The position numbers and the translations under genes were made by a program. 55,483 bases of DNA from Daejeonella rubra. GTDB lineage: Bacteria; Bacteroidota; Bacteroidia; Sphingobacteriales; Sphingobacteriaceae. The stretch covers positions 1-55,483 of the forward strand of contig NZ_FNHH01000028.1 of NCBI RefSeq assembly GCF_900103545.1, given 5' to 3'. Position 1 is the stretch's first letter. Each line of letters begins with the position of its first letter. Below are positions 18,298-27,427 of the stretch, in pieces. The notes under the pieces are model-generated. The model was not told the DNA's origin and did no database searches. It saw nothing but the letters and a program-made list of their open reading frames with translations.

Positions 18298-20820
18298 TCA
18301 TTTAACATTGAATGTATAAATCTGCCTCCCAAATCTGCCTAGATAATCTAAACCTTCAACAATAGCTTGGTATTTTCCAGACTTATCTGGAGTATAGAAC
18401 TCAAGTGTCAATGATTTACCTTTGTTAATGAACAAATCAGGATTCCAATAAACAGTAGATCTTAGATCTTTAATATCCCCTTTATTATCAGGTGAATTAT
18501 AATCCGGTGAATAGAATTCACGAGTGATCGTATATCCTACGGGTGTAAATTTGATAATTCCCTTTGGTTCTTGAATGATATCTGCAGGTAATCCTGCAAA
18601 TAATTTAGTAGTTACTAATATTACTCCTCCGAAACCATTATTGCCATATATTGCTCCATTTGCCCCACCCTTTAAGACTTCAACCATGGCTATATCACTT
18701 ACATTTATGGCATTTAAATCATCTCCCCAATCTGCCCCATCTACAAACAATCGCATCGCAGGGCTTTTATTTAACAAATTATTCCTGGATAACGATGCAG
18801 TTGTTTTTTTGCTTCCGGGGTCATATTTTATATTTAGTCCCACAATTTTACCTTCTAATGCCGACCCTAGTTCACTACCTGACAAATCCTCCTGCCTGAA
18901 CACGAAATCTGCAGGTGTTGATCCCAATTTGCTGGAGCCTTCAATATTTTTGTAATTCCTTACTGCTTTCACGACCACTTCATTCAGCATTTTGGTCCGA
19001 ATCATTATTTCCTTCTTATTAAACCCCTCCAATTCATCTCTGTTATCCTTCAAATAGGTCAGAAACTCATTATTTACTTTATTTTCAATCCCAAAATAAT
19101 TAAAATTGGTGCCTGCTTCCTGAAATGGAGTTTTGTCAAGCCTTATCTGCATATTGTCCTTTTCTTTTGAGCTTCTGGCTTGTAAGATAAAGCGTGTACT
19201 ATCTGCAAAAACTAAGTTTTCAAATTTAAATCTACCTTCATGATTTGTTACGGTATCGAGAAAAATACCACCTTCAGGTGTAAATAAACTCACTTTTCCA
19301 CCTGCCACTGTATTTCCTCTCATGGTAACTATGCCACTGATATTTATACCCTTTTCTGCCTGATATGAACTCCTGGCTAAAGTATCATTATTAAATATCT
19401 GCTTTAAACTGATATTACGCCATCCCTGAGTAAGTAACAGATTGTCAAGATGCTTTCTTCTTAGGATAGAGGTGTCCTGAAAGTAATAGTTAGGTTTTTC
19501 AACAAATCCTTTCAGTTCAGACTTGATCAAAATATTTGATAAGATTGTATTTGCATCCAACTCTGAAGTTGGAACATGATTCAGATCTGTTACCGAAATA
19601 GAAAAACTTCCAATTATTGGCTGACTGCCTATTGCAGAAGCACTCAATTCCATCACCACTTTTTCTCTTTGCTGGTAGAGTTTTTTATTTGAAGAAAGAA
19701 TCAGTTTAATTTGATCCTGATGCTGAATAAATACCAATCTCTCGGCTCTTGGAATACTGTGTTGATCAAATAAGGTTAATTGACTGATACCTGTCGGTAA
19801 CTCTTGTTTTGGAAAAGTTACATCAACAAACTGATTACTGATATTGAATTTGGATAGGTTATAAATCTGTGAACCACTCTGCGCTACCAGGGATAACTGC
19901 TGATTGCGGTTTTTATTGAAAATACTATTACTTCTGCTTACCCTTATAAACAAATTGTTATCGTCTTCTTTCAAAACAGTGAGCACATAACCTTCCTTCT
20001 CAGCTTTGGGTAGCATGATCCTAAACTTTTCACCATTCAACGCAATAACTGCTGTATGACTTGTACCATATGGAGTTAGCCTGAATTTCCCCATTCCGGC
20101 GTGTTCTGATTGGAAATCAGCAACTCTTGTACCCTTCTCATCAAGTACATAGCCGATAAAATCAATGCCAAGTCCATTAGGACCGGTAGCTTTGAAGGCC
20201 ACATTTGAGCGTATGCTGTCGACTAAATTTCCACCTTCAGGGAAGAATTGAATCTGGATTATATTTGAGGTGCTTTTAAAAACAGAAGATTTATTAATGC
20301 TGTTTTCAATTTGATTCGAACTTCCAAAAAGTGTATCTGATTTAACTGATTGGGTGATGATATCTTCAAAAAGTATATTACCAACGTATATAGTTTGGTT
20401 ATAAAAGGCAGCTTCTCCGAAGTTTCTCATCCATTGTGTGTATGCTCTAATTCTATAATTACCGGTTTTTAGGGTGTCAGATAGCCAGATGTCCCCAGTA
20501 GCAAGACCTGCACTTATTGGAAGCTTAAGTGATCTTATAATGCTATTTTGACTATCAATTAAATCCACATATAGAATCTTACTCAATGTAGAAGGACGCT
20601 TATCGGCATTTATTAGATACGCCTTAAACCATACCGTCTGGCCCGATGCATAATAAGGCTTGTCTAAATGGAGATGAACCTTTTCAGTTGAAACTGAATT
20701 AAGAATCTTGTTTGAATAGTCTAATTGTTCTTCTATTGTCTTTTCCTGACCAAAGCTTTCACCAGTAAAAATTCCAAGAAGAAAAGTAAAGAGGAGGCGA
20801 TATAGTTTTAACAGATTCAA
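18298..20820 (-). CDS. exported MG2-like / TonB-plug-domain protein (840 aa), paralogue of the 365-3085 gene
   Basis: Signal peptide (MNLLKLYRLLFTFLLGIFTG), then KVHLHLDKPYYASGQTVWFKAY and a plug-like segment near 660-745 (AMRLFVDGADWGDDLNAINVSDIAMVEVLKGGANGAIYG). The order matches the 906-aa protein at 365-3085; this copy lacks about 65 residues of the N-terminal half, between the first domain and FFPEGGNLVDSIRSN. No barrel follows the plug. Presumably envelope-located; function unknown. The gap 18081-18297 shows no feature. Confidence 0.75.
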   Translation of the reverse strand: MNLLKLYRLLFTFLLGIFTGESFGQEKTIEEQLDYSNKILNSVSTEKVHLHLDKPYYASGQTVWFKAYLINADKRPSTLSKILYVDLIDSQNSIIRSLKLPISAGLATGDIWLSDTLKTGNYRIRAYTQWMRNFGEAAFYNQTIYVGNILFEDIITQSVKSDTLFGSSNQIENSINKSSVFKSTSNIIQIQFFPEGGNLVDSIRSNVAFKATGPNGLGIDFIGYVLDEKGTRVADFQSEHAGMGKFRLTPYGTSHTAVIALNGEKFRIMLPKAEKEGYVLTVLKEDDNNLFIRVSRSNSIFNKNRNQQLSLVAQSGSQIYNLSKFNISNQFVDVTFPKQELPTGISQLTLFDQHSIPRAERLVFIQHQDQIKLILSSNKKLYQQREKVVMELSASAIGSQPIIGSFSISVTDLNHVPTSELDANTILSNILIKSELKGFVEKPNYYFQDTSILRRKHLDNLLLTQGWRNISLKQIFNNDTLARSSYQAEKGINISGIVTMRGNTVAGGKVSLFTPEGGIFLDTVTNHEGRFKFENLVFADSTRFILQARSSKEKDNMQIRLDKTPFQEAGTNFNYFGIENKVNNEFLTYLKDNRDELEGFNKKEIMIRTKMLNEVVVKAVRNYKNIEGSSKLGSTPADFVFRQEDLSGSELGSALEGKIVGLNIKYDPGSKKTTASLSRNNLLNKSPAMRLFVDGADWGDDLNAINVSDIAMVEVLKGGANGAIYGNNGFGGVILVTTKLFAGLPADIIQEPKGIIKFTPVGYTITREFYSPDYNSPDNKGDIKDLRSTVYWNPDLFINKGKSLTLEFYTPDKSGKYQAIVEGLDYLGRFGRQIYTFNVK

Positions 20821-20980
20821 TGATCAGGTAATTTGATATAAATTGAATTTAGCATTTTTTTACTAAAGGTAGAGACGCTGCGTTAAAACTGTATAGCAGT
20901 TTGATTCGTTGTTCTGAAAAATCAATTTTGGTAGTCGGTGGAAACTCAACAGACAGTTCGGTTGATTATTTATTATGATC

Positions 20981-21100
20981 TGAGGAGTCAGGAGAATCCT
21001 CATTATTTGAAAATCCGTAGAGTGCTACGCTAAACTCGACGGATAGAGCGAGATTTCATTTTATTGGAAATCCGAAGCCGCTGCGCTAAACGACGTAGAG
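20981..21100 (+). repeat. dispersed repeat, copy 2 plus a degenerate half-copy
   Basis: TGAGGAGTCAGGAGAATCCT, then a spacer and AATCCGTAGAGTGCTACGC, TAAACTCGACGGATAG. A second, degenerate half-copy follows at 21066-21100 (AATCCGAAGCCGCTGCGCTA). These fill most of the 338-bp gap 20821-21158; no gene is visible there. Confidence 0.7.
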
Positions 21101-21158
21101 TGCGAAAATATTCAGAAATCTTAAGAATCGGTTCTGGTAATTGCTGTTTTCAGCTTAA

Positions 21159-21524
21159 TTAAAGTCTTATGTTATCTTCGATCTTAGAAAGTAAAATGTC
21201 TATATCAAAAGGTTTTGCCAGAAAATCATTTGGTGAACCTGTTTTATCAAGGATATTGGCAAGATCATGTGAACCGGACATTAGGATGACCGGTAGCATA
21301 GCTGTATGAATATTTTCTTTGATGTCTTTGCAAATTTTCAGGCCATTCATATTAGCCAGCATTACATCCATTAATAGTAAGTCGGGTTGAAATTCTTTTA
21401 TCTCTTCAAATACCCTCTCTCCGGAGCTTAAAGGTTTTGCCTCATAGCCGAACTCTGTTAAGAGGAGTGTTAGAATTTCGAGAATGTCTGTATTATCATC
21501 CAAAATCAGGATTTTTTTTCTCAT
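21159..21524 (-). CDS. single-domain response regulator
   Basis: A 121-aa receiver with no output domain. Acidic pocket D9/D10, phospho-acceptor D53 (LLLMDVM), S83 (ILMSG) and K104 (FLAKPF) are all present. It lies 86 bp downstream of the CheB-CheR-kinase fusion on the same strand and may receive phosphate from it. Confidence 0.9.
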   Translation of the reverse strand: MRKKILILDDNTDILEILTLLLTEFGYEAKPLSSGERVFEEIKEFQPDLLLMDVMLANMNGLKICKDIKENIHTAMLPVILMSGSHDLANILDKTGSPNDFLAKPFDIDILLSKIEDNIRL

Positions 21525-21610
21525 ATTAAAATGTGAACTAATCGTTCAATAAATTGCTATCTGGCTCCGTATTCTTTTAAAAATATAGATAACCTTAATT
21601 AAAAATGTGT

Positions 21611-24600
21611 TTATGCCAGATTTTTAGCTTCTGTTTTTAAATGTATCATGAAATTGGAACCTTTCCCCGGTTCACTTTCAACAATTATTTCCCCTCCTGT
21701 TGCATTTACAATTTTCTTAGCGAGATAAAGCCCTATCCCATGTCCTTCAACGCTCTGGTTCAACCGGCCATACATGTTAAATATTTTGTCTAAGTCATCT
21801 TTAGAGATTCCTATGCCCTTATCTTTTACCGATATAACAATGTTGTCACCCTGTTTCCATGTATGAATTGTAATTTCGGGAGCTTTGCCACCATTGAATT
21901 TTATAGCATTTGAAATCAGGTTGAATAGAATGCTTCTAAGGTTCTTTTTTGAAAAACGGATTTGTCTGATTTCCAGATTTTTTGTAATTACTGCGGATGA
22001 TGCTTTGATCTTATCTTCTAAGCTCCATTCTATATTGGCTATTACATCATCAAAGTCAACCATTTCCATTGCGGTCATCTCACTCTCAACCTTGGCAATA
22101 GTGGCTATTTCTGTAATCAGTTCGCGGAATTTTTTTACAGAATTATTGATGACCTTTAAAAAGTCCATCAGCTTTGCATCTGTCAATGTTATTTTATTCA
22201 TAATGCTGATACTGGTTTCAATATTAGCTAGTGGAGCTAATAGATCATGAGACGCAGCATGAATAAAATGATCAAGGTCTGTGTTAATTCTGAGCAAAAT
22301 TATATTCTTTTTATCAATTTCAAACTGCTTGTTTTTCAACTCTGTAATGTCATTGAAAGTAATGATTGCACCAATGTTGTTATTGGTAGCTTGTTCTACA
22401 TATGGCATAGTCATAATTTGATACCACTTGCCATTATTAGTCTCGATCTCTTTAGTAATGATATTCCCATCTTTTAATACCTGCTTAACATCATCAATAA
22501 TGGTTTCAAATTTTATGTTTGTTGATATGTTACTTAGAGGTCTTCCAATATCCGTGCCTAAAAGGTTTATTTGCTTTACAGTGCCGGGTGAAAATTTCAT
22601 TAACTCAAGATTCTTGTTAATAAATAGCTGTCCGTTGATGTTACTCCGGAAATAATTGTTCAGGTCATCATTCATTTCCAGCAGCTCTTTGTTTTTCAAC
22701 TGGTAATCAGAATTAATGGTATGCAATTCTTCATTTACTGATTGCATTTCTTCATTGGTACTCTGCATTTCTTCGTTGGCCGAAATCAGCTCCTCGTTAA
22801 AGGATTGCATGTTTTCATTTAATGCATCAAGCTTTTCGTAGGAAGAATTAAGCTTGTCTTTTAATTCCTTGACCTCTGTTTCCAGGCTTTTAGTATATTG
22901 ATCAAGATAAATGGTCTCATCGTATTCGATATCATTTTTTATATCAACGCTGTGATCTTTTGTAAAAATTACCATTAATAATTTATGTTCATCTTTAACT
23001 TCCAGGGGACTAACAGACAGATTAACTTTGAGAATTTTTTTGCCTTGTTTTATCTTGACTCCCCTGACTTCTACTTTTTTATTTTCTTTTAGTGTATTGA
23101 TGCTTAGTGTTTTATAAACAATCGCCAAAGGCTTCGGTAAAAGTTCTGTGAGGTTTGAAGTGAAATGTTTTTGAAGTAAATAAGTTGAAGTATCGCCATA
23201 GAAACTTATTACCTGATTATTTTCATTCACACAAACTGTCAGGTAATCAAGGTCTTTGGCTAAACTTGTATGCATTGCTTCAGCCAATGCAGTATTTATA
23301 TTTTTGTCAATTTCTGCAGTAACGGAATGAGAAGGGGTATGTTTAATATCCAACAGATTCGGAAGAGAAAATGCATCAAAATTAAAACCTCTTTTCACTT
23401 TTAGATTTTTATAGATCTTCCATTTCTTATTAACCACCTCTAAGTTTTTTAGAATGGGCATAGGATTTTCACTGGAACCTAGAAATAAGTATCCATCCAC
23501 TTTAAGTCCGAATAGGAGCATGGTAAATATTTTCTTTTGTAGTAGCGGTGCCATGTAGATGAGCAAATTCCTGCAACTAATAAACTGCATATTACAATAG
23601 GGTGCATTTTTAACCAGATCATGTTGTGCAAAAATTACCATTTTGCGTATTTGCTGACTGACTTTGTATTTATCACCCTCTTTAATGAAATATTTTTGCA
23701 AACGCTCAGATGAAATATCTTTAGAAATAGTAGCATTATACAATCCTTTTCCTGCATGAAGTAAAGCAGTACTGTCAATGTCTGTGGCAAATATCTTTAC
23801 AATGGTATCTTCAAATTTTCCTGTAAGTTGCTCATGTAGTAATATGGCCATTGAATAGGCTTCTTCTCCGGTTGCACATCCTGCAATCCATATTTTCAAT
23901 TCTTCTCCGGGAACGAGCTTTTTTAAAATATCTGGAAAAACCTCTTTCTCTATGAATTCAAAAGCTTCTTTATCCCTGAAAAATGTGGTAACGCTGATCA
24001 GAAACTCTTTTGCAAGAGCTGCAACTTCTTCAGGTGTTTTTTTAAGAAAACTCAGGTAATTAGCTAAGGATTTAAAATTTCCGTGAGAAGCCCTTCTTTT
24101 GGTTCTTCTGAGTATGGTAGTTTGTTTATAATCAGAAAAATCCAGTGGTGAAGTTTCTTTGATCAGGTCGATGATAGCTTTTAAGTATTTTTCGTCTTCA
24201 TGACTGCCGATTAATAACTCTTCTGTGTGATTAACATAGTCTTCAATAGCAGTAGGCATCAGTTCAGGATCCAAAACAAAATCAACTAAGCCGGTTGCAA
24301 TTGCACTGGACGGCATACTGCCAAATTCAGAATTTGCAGGGTTACGGGCAATTACCATACCGCCTGCTTTTTTTATGGCTTTGATCCCTTCTGTGCCATC
24401 GCTTCCCAATCCCGAAAGAATGATACCAATTGCTTTTTTACCATAATCAGTGGCAAGTGAATCAAAAAAAGTATTGATCGTTAAATGAGGACCTTTTATA
24501 TTTTCTTTATCACTCAGGTATAAATTTCCATTACTGATGGTCATGAATTTATTATGAGGAATTAGATAAACTTTATTACAAATAACCTTCATCTCATTTT

Positions 24601-24796
24601 CAGCTTCCAGGACAATGAGCTTACTATGCCGGGCTAATAATTCAACCATGCGGCTTTTAAAATTGGGGGAAAGGTGCTGGATAATGACGTAAGCTACACC
24701 GTCTAATGGAGTGTGATCGAAAAATAAATTAATTTCATCCATCCCACCGGCAGATGCGCCAATAGCAATGATGTAATTTGGGACTGATGAATGCAT
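21611..24796 (-). CDS. CheB-CheR-PAS-histidine kinase fusion (1061 aa)
   Basis: Domain order: CheB methylesterase (1-190; catalytic Ser15 in IGASAGG, His41 in IIQHLSPN, Asp in GLGSDGTEG), CheR N-terminal and methyltransferase domains (about 210-460; SAM site WIAGCATGEEAYS), a PAS-like and coiled-coil stretch with NEEMQSTNEEMQSVNEE near 685-705, a second PAS, then HisKA (HAASHDLLAPLANIE) and HATPase_c (NLISNAIKFNGG, DKGIGISKDDL, GHGIGLYLAKK). No receiver is present. No chemoreceptor, CheA or CheW gene is nearby, so it is a sensory kinase with chemotaxis-derived modules, not a classical CheB. Common in Bacteroidota; signal unknown. Confidence 0.88.
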   Translation of the reverse strand: MHSSVPNYIIAIGASAGGMDEINLFFDHTPLDGVAYVIIQHLSPNFKSRMVELLARHSKLIVLEAENEMKVICNKVYLIPHNKFMTISNGNLYLSDKENIKGPHLTINTFFDSLATDYGKKAIGIILSGLGSDGTEGIKAIKKAGGMVIARNPANSEFGSMPSSAIATGLVDFVLDPELMPTAIEDYVNHTEELLIGSHEDEKYLKAIIDLIKETSPLDFSDYKQTTILRRTKRRASHGNFKSLANYLSFLKKTPEEVAALAKEFLISVTTFFRDKEAFEFIEKEVFPDILKKLVPGEELKIWIAGCATGEEAYSMAILLHEQLTGKFEDTIVKIFATDIDSTALLHAGKGLYNATISKDISSERLQKYFIKEGDKYKVSQQIRKMVIFAQHDLVKNAPYCNMQFISCRNLLIYMAPLLQKKIFTMLLFGLKVDGYLFLGSSENPMPILKNLEVVNKKWKIYKNLKVKRGFNFDAFSLPNLLDIKHTPSHSVTAEIDKNINTALAEAMHTSLAKDLDYLTVCVNENNQVISFYGDTSTYLLQKHFTSNLTELLPKPLAIVYKTLSINTLKENKKVEVRGVKIKQGKKILKVNLSVSPLEVKDEHKLLMVIFTKDHSVDIKNDIEYDETIYLDQYTKSLETEVKELKDKLNSSYEKLDALNENMQSFNEELISANEEMQSTNEEMQSVNEELHTINSDYQLKNKELLEMNDDLNNYFRSNINGQLFINKNLELMKFSPGTVKQINLLGTDIGRPLSNISTNIKFETIIDDVKQVLKDGNIITKEIETNNGKWYQIMTMPYVEQATNNNIGAIITFNDITELKNKQFEIDKKNIILLRINTDLDHFIHAASHDLLAPLANIETSISIMNKITLTDAKLMDFLKVINNSVKKFRELITEIATIAKVESEMTAMEMVDFDDVIANIEWSLEDKIKASSAVITKNLEIRQIRFSKKNLRSILFNLISNAIKFNGGKAPEITIHTWKQGDNIVISVKDKGIGISKDDLDKIFNMYGRLNQSVEGHGIGLYLAKKIVNATGGEIIVESEPGKGSNFMIHLKTEAKNLA

Positions 24797-25342
24797 ATTT
24801 AAGAAATTAGATAACAGGTAAACGACGTAAAACTCTTATACAAGAGGCATAAACGATGAATACAATACTCATCGGTAGAAAAGAGAGAGAAAAATTAATT
24901 GTTGGATATCTTTGGAAGTGTACAATTACAAAGCCTATCCTGAGTTAAATATAATAATTTCTTACAATTATTTCTAAGCTGTATTCTTTAGAATATGGTG
25001 AAGTGATGTCTCGTAAATTAGATTTTAATTTGGAAATAAGAGGTAGAAATTGAAGTTTTGATTTGCCATTCTACAGGTAATAACAGTCAAAAACCTGTAT
25101 GATTTTTTACTGAATGAAAATAAGCAAATATTCAAGATGAATTTTATCGTTTAAAGAACTTTAATTTAATTTAATTTAAAGAAATTTTGCCAACTGATTT
25201 ATGACTTACAAACGTTTATTAGAATAATACACCAGTCTTAAAAAAATCTAATTAGTTTTTTAAGTGTATCTTTCGTAAAACTCTCTCTTCAGTAGCAAGC
25301 AGCACCGCAGTTTTAGTACTAAACATATTGTTAAAACCATAT
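24797..25342. other. AT-rich intergenic region, no gene
   Basis: 546 bp between divergent signalling genes. No ORF or RNA I can support. A short TTTAATTTAATTTAATTTAA run (about 25161-25180) is the only repeat. Must hold both promoters. Confidence 0.5.
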
Positions 25343-26713
25343 ATGGATAATAGAAATAAATCTGATGAGCTAAGCATTGCTAATACAGAACTTGCTTCTC
25401 AAAACGAAGTGCAGGAAAAACGGGCAGCAGAGTTAGTCGTAGCTAACAAAGAACTTGCTTTTCAAAATGCAGAGAAAGAAAAGCGCGCTGCAGAGTTAAG
25501 CATTGCAAATAAAGAACTTGCCTTTCAAAATAATGAGAAAGAAAAGCGTGCAGAAGAGCTAGTTATTGCAAACAAAGAACTTGCCTTTCAAAACGAAGTA
25601 AAAGAAAAGCGTGCCGCAGAGTTAGTTATTGCTAATAAAGAACTTGCCTTCCAGAATGAAGAGAAGGAAAAACGTGCTGCCGAGTTAGTTATTGCTAACA
25701 GGGAACTGGCCTTTCAAAACGAGGAGAAAGAAAAACGTGCTGCCGAGTTAGTGATTGCTAACAAGGAACTGGCCTTTCAAAACGATGAAAAAGAAAAGCG
25801 TGCAGCAGAATTAGTTATTGCAAACAGGGAACTGGCCTTTCAAAATGATGAGAAAGAAAAGCGTGCTGCCGAGTTAGTGATTGCAAACAGGGAACTGGCC
25901 TTTCAAAATGATGAGAAGGAGAAGCGTGCAGCTGAGTTGGTCATTGCCAACAGAGAACTTAAACATGCGGAAGATGATATTCGCAAACTGAACGACGAGT
26001 TAGAGCAAAAAGTGATTGAACGAACTGCTCAGCTGGAATCAGCAAATAAAGAACTCGGATCATTTTCCTATTCAGTATCTCACGATTTAAGGTCTCCAAT
26101 CAGAGCTATCAATGGATATGCAAAGATTTTGGAGGAGGATTATGGTGATAAATTTGATTCAGATGGAACAAAAGCTCTGGACTCAATAATGTACAATTCA
26201 AAGAAAATGGGGCAACTGATTGACGATCTGCTTGCATTTTCAAAATTGGGAAGAAAACAGGTTACAGTTTCAGAAATAAATATGGCGGCTCTTGTTTCAA
26301 TGGTAATGGATGAATTATTATTTGATGAAGATGAAAATATTCCGGAATTTAAGATGAATGTGCTTTTGCCTTCAAAGGGAGATCAATCACTGATCAAACA
26401 AGTTTGGATCAATCTACTTTCCAATGCCATAAAATATTCAAAATATAAACCTAAAACCTGTATTGAAATAGGATCATATGTAAAAGAAAAGCAAGTTGTT
26501 TATTTTGTGAAGGATAATGGCGCGGGATTTGATATGGAATATTATGATAAGCTTTTTGGGGTTTTTCAGAGATTACATTCACAGGAAGAATTTGAGGGGA
26601 CTGGCATTGGTCTTGCCATTGTTCAAAAAATAGTGAGCCGGCATAATGGTACGGTTTGGGCAGAATCAAAATTAAATGAAGGGGCTTGCTTTTATTTCAG
26701 CCTTCCAGCCTGA
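25343..26713 (+). CDS. histidine kinase with nine N-terminal 21-residue repeats
   Basis: Start at ATG 25343 preferred over a TTG 15 bp upstream. Residues ~15-203 are nine near-identical units of the type KELAFQNEEKEKRAAELVIAN, predicted as one long charged coiled coil. HisKA (SYSVSHDLRSPIRAI, phospho-His in SHD) and HATPase_c (NLLSNAIKYS, KDNGAGFDMEYYDKLFG, GTGIGLAIVQK) follow. No membrane helix or sensor domain is visible, so it is cytosolic and the coiled coil may act as a dimeric lever or partner-binding rod. The adjacent Rcp1-like receiver 45 bp downstream is the likely phosphate acceptor. Confidence 0.88.
   Translation: MDNRNKSDELSIANTELASQNEVQEKRAAELVVANKELAFQNAEKEKRAAELSIANKELAFQNNEKEKRAEELVIANKELAFQNEVKEKRAAELVIANKELAFQNEEKEKRAAELVIANRELAFQNEEKEKRAAELVIANKELAFQNDEKEKRAAELVIANRELAFQNDEKEKRAAELVIANRELAFQNDEKEKRAAELVIANRELKHAEDDIRKLNDELEQKVIERTAQLESANKELGSFSYSVSHDLRSPIRAINGYAKILEEDYGDKFDSDGTKALDSIMYNSKKMGQLIDDLLAFSKLGRKQVTVSEINMAALVSMVMDELLFDEDENIPEFKMNVLLPSKGDQSLIKQVWINLLSNAIKYSKYKPKTCIEIGSYVKEKQVVYFVKDNGAGFDMEYYDKLFGVFQRLHSQEEFEGTGIGLAIVQKIVSRHNGTVWAESKLNEGACFYFSLPA
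25385..25951 (+). repeat. nine in-frame 63-bp tandem repeats
   Basis: Exactly nine 63-bp units within the kinase, starting at the first TELASQN and ending with IAN before RELKHAED. The later units are nearly identical at DNA level, so copy number could vary by slippage or recombination. Confidence 0.9.
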
Positions 26714-26758
26714 ATCCTGAATTAAGCTTACCGATTAATAATATTAAAAAAAAAGTAT

Positions 26759-27199
26759 ATGAATTACGATGGTGTTGAAATTTTATTTGCCGAGGATAGT
26801 ATAGATGATGCAACGCTCACCATTCGTGCCCTTACCAAAAGTGGTTTTACAAACAAACTTCATCATGTTAAAGATGGGGCTGAAGCTCTGGATTTTATTT
26901 ATTGCAGAGGTATTTATGCTTCGCGCAATATAAATGAAAAGCCAAAACTGCTATTGCTCGACCTTAAGATGCCAAAACTAACAGGAATGCAGGTACTGGA
27001 AAAAGTAAAATTGGATCCAGGCTATAAATCCATTCCAGTAGTAATTCTAACTTCATCTAATGAAGATCCTGATGTGAAAAAATGCTATGCTTTGGGAGCC
27101 AATAGCTATATCGTAAAACCGGTTGACAGCAATAAATTTTTTAATGCTATTAAGGAGATTGGGATGTACTGGATGATAATTAATGAGCCAGCTCATTGA
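26759..27199 (+). CDS. response regulator, Rcp1-like
   Basis: 146-aa receiver with E12/D13 (FAEDSIDD), D68 (LLLDLKMPK), TSS switch near 104-106 and K (YIVKP) near 118. The insert-bearing form (FIYCRGIYASRNINEKP) is that of Rcp1-type regulators paired with phytochrome-like kinases. Lies 45 bp after the repeat kinase, same strand. Confidence 0.9.
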   Translation: MNYDGVEILFAEDSIDDATLTIRALTKSGFTNKLHHVKDGAEALDFIYCRGIYASRNINEKPKLLLLDLKMPKLTGMQVLEKVKLDPGYKSIPVVILTSSNEDPDVKKCYALGANSYIVKPVDSNKFFNAIKEIGMYWMIINEPAH

Positions 27200-27427
27200 T
27201 ATAAAGCAATTTAAAATAATCCAGTCAACAGGATATACTATTGAAATTAAACCGGGATATATAAGATTTCTGAGATTAGATTCTTTCTGAATTTTTTAAA
27301 GAAAGACTCACAAAATTTACGGGAATATTCTTTGAATGAGAATAGTGCATAATCATTAATTTTTTGATACTTGGATGGGAATAAATTTATGTGTTACGCT
27401 ATGCAGGTATTCAAATAGTATGAAATA

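Noticed and set aside
25385..25951. CRISPR-like periodic repeats
   Set aside because: 63-bp period with no spacers, in frame and encoding a coiled coil.
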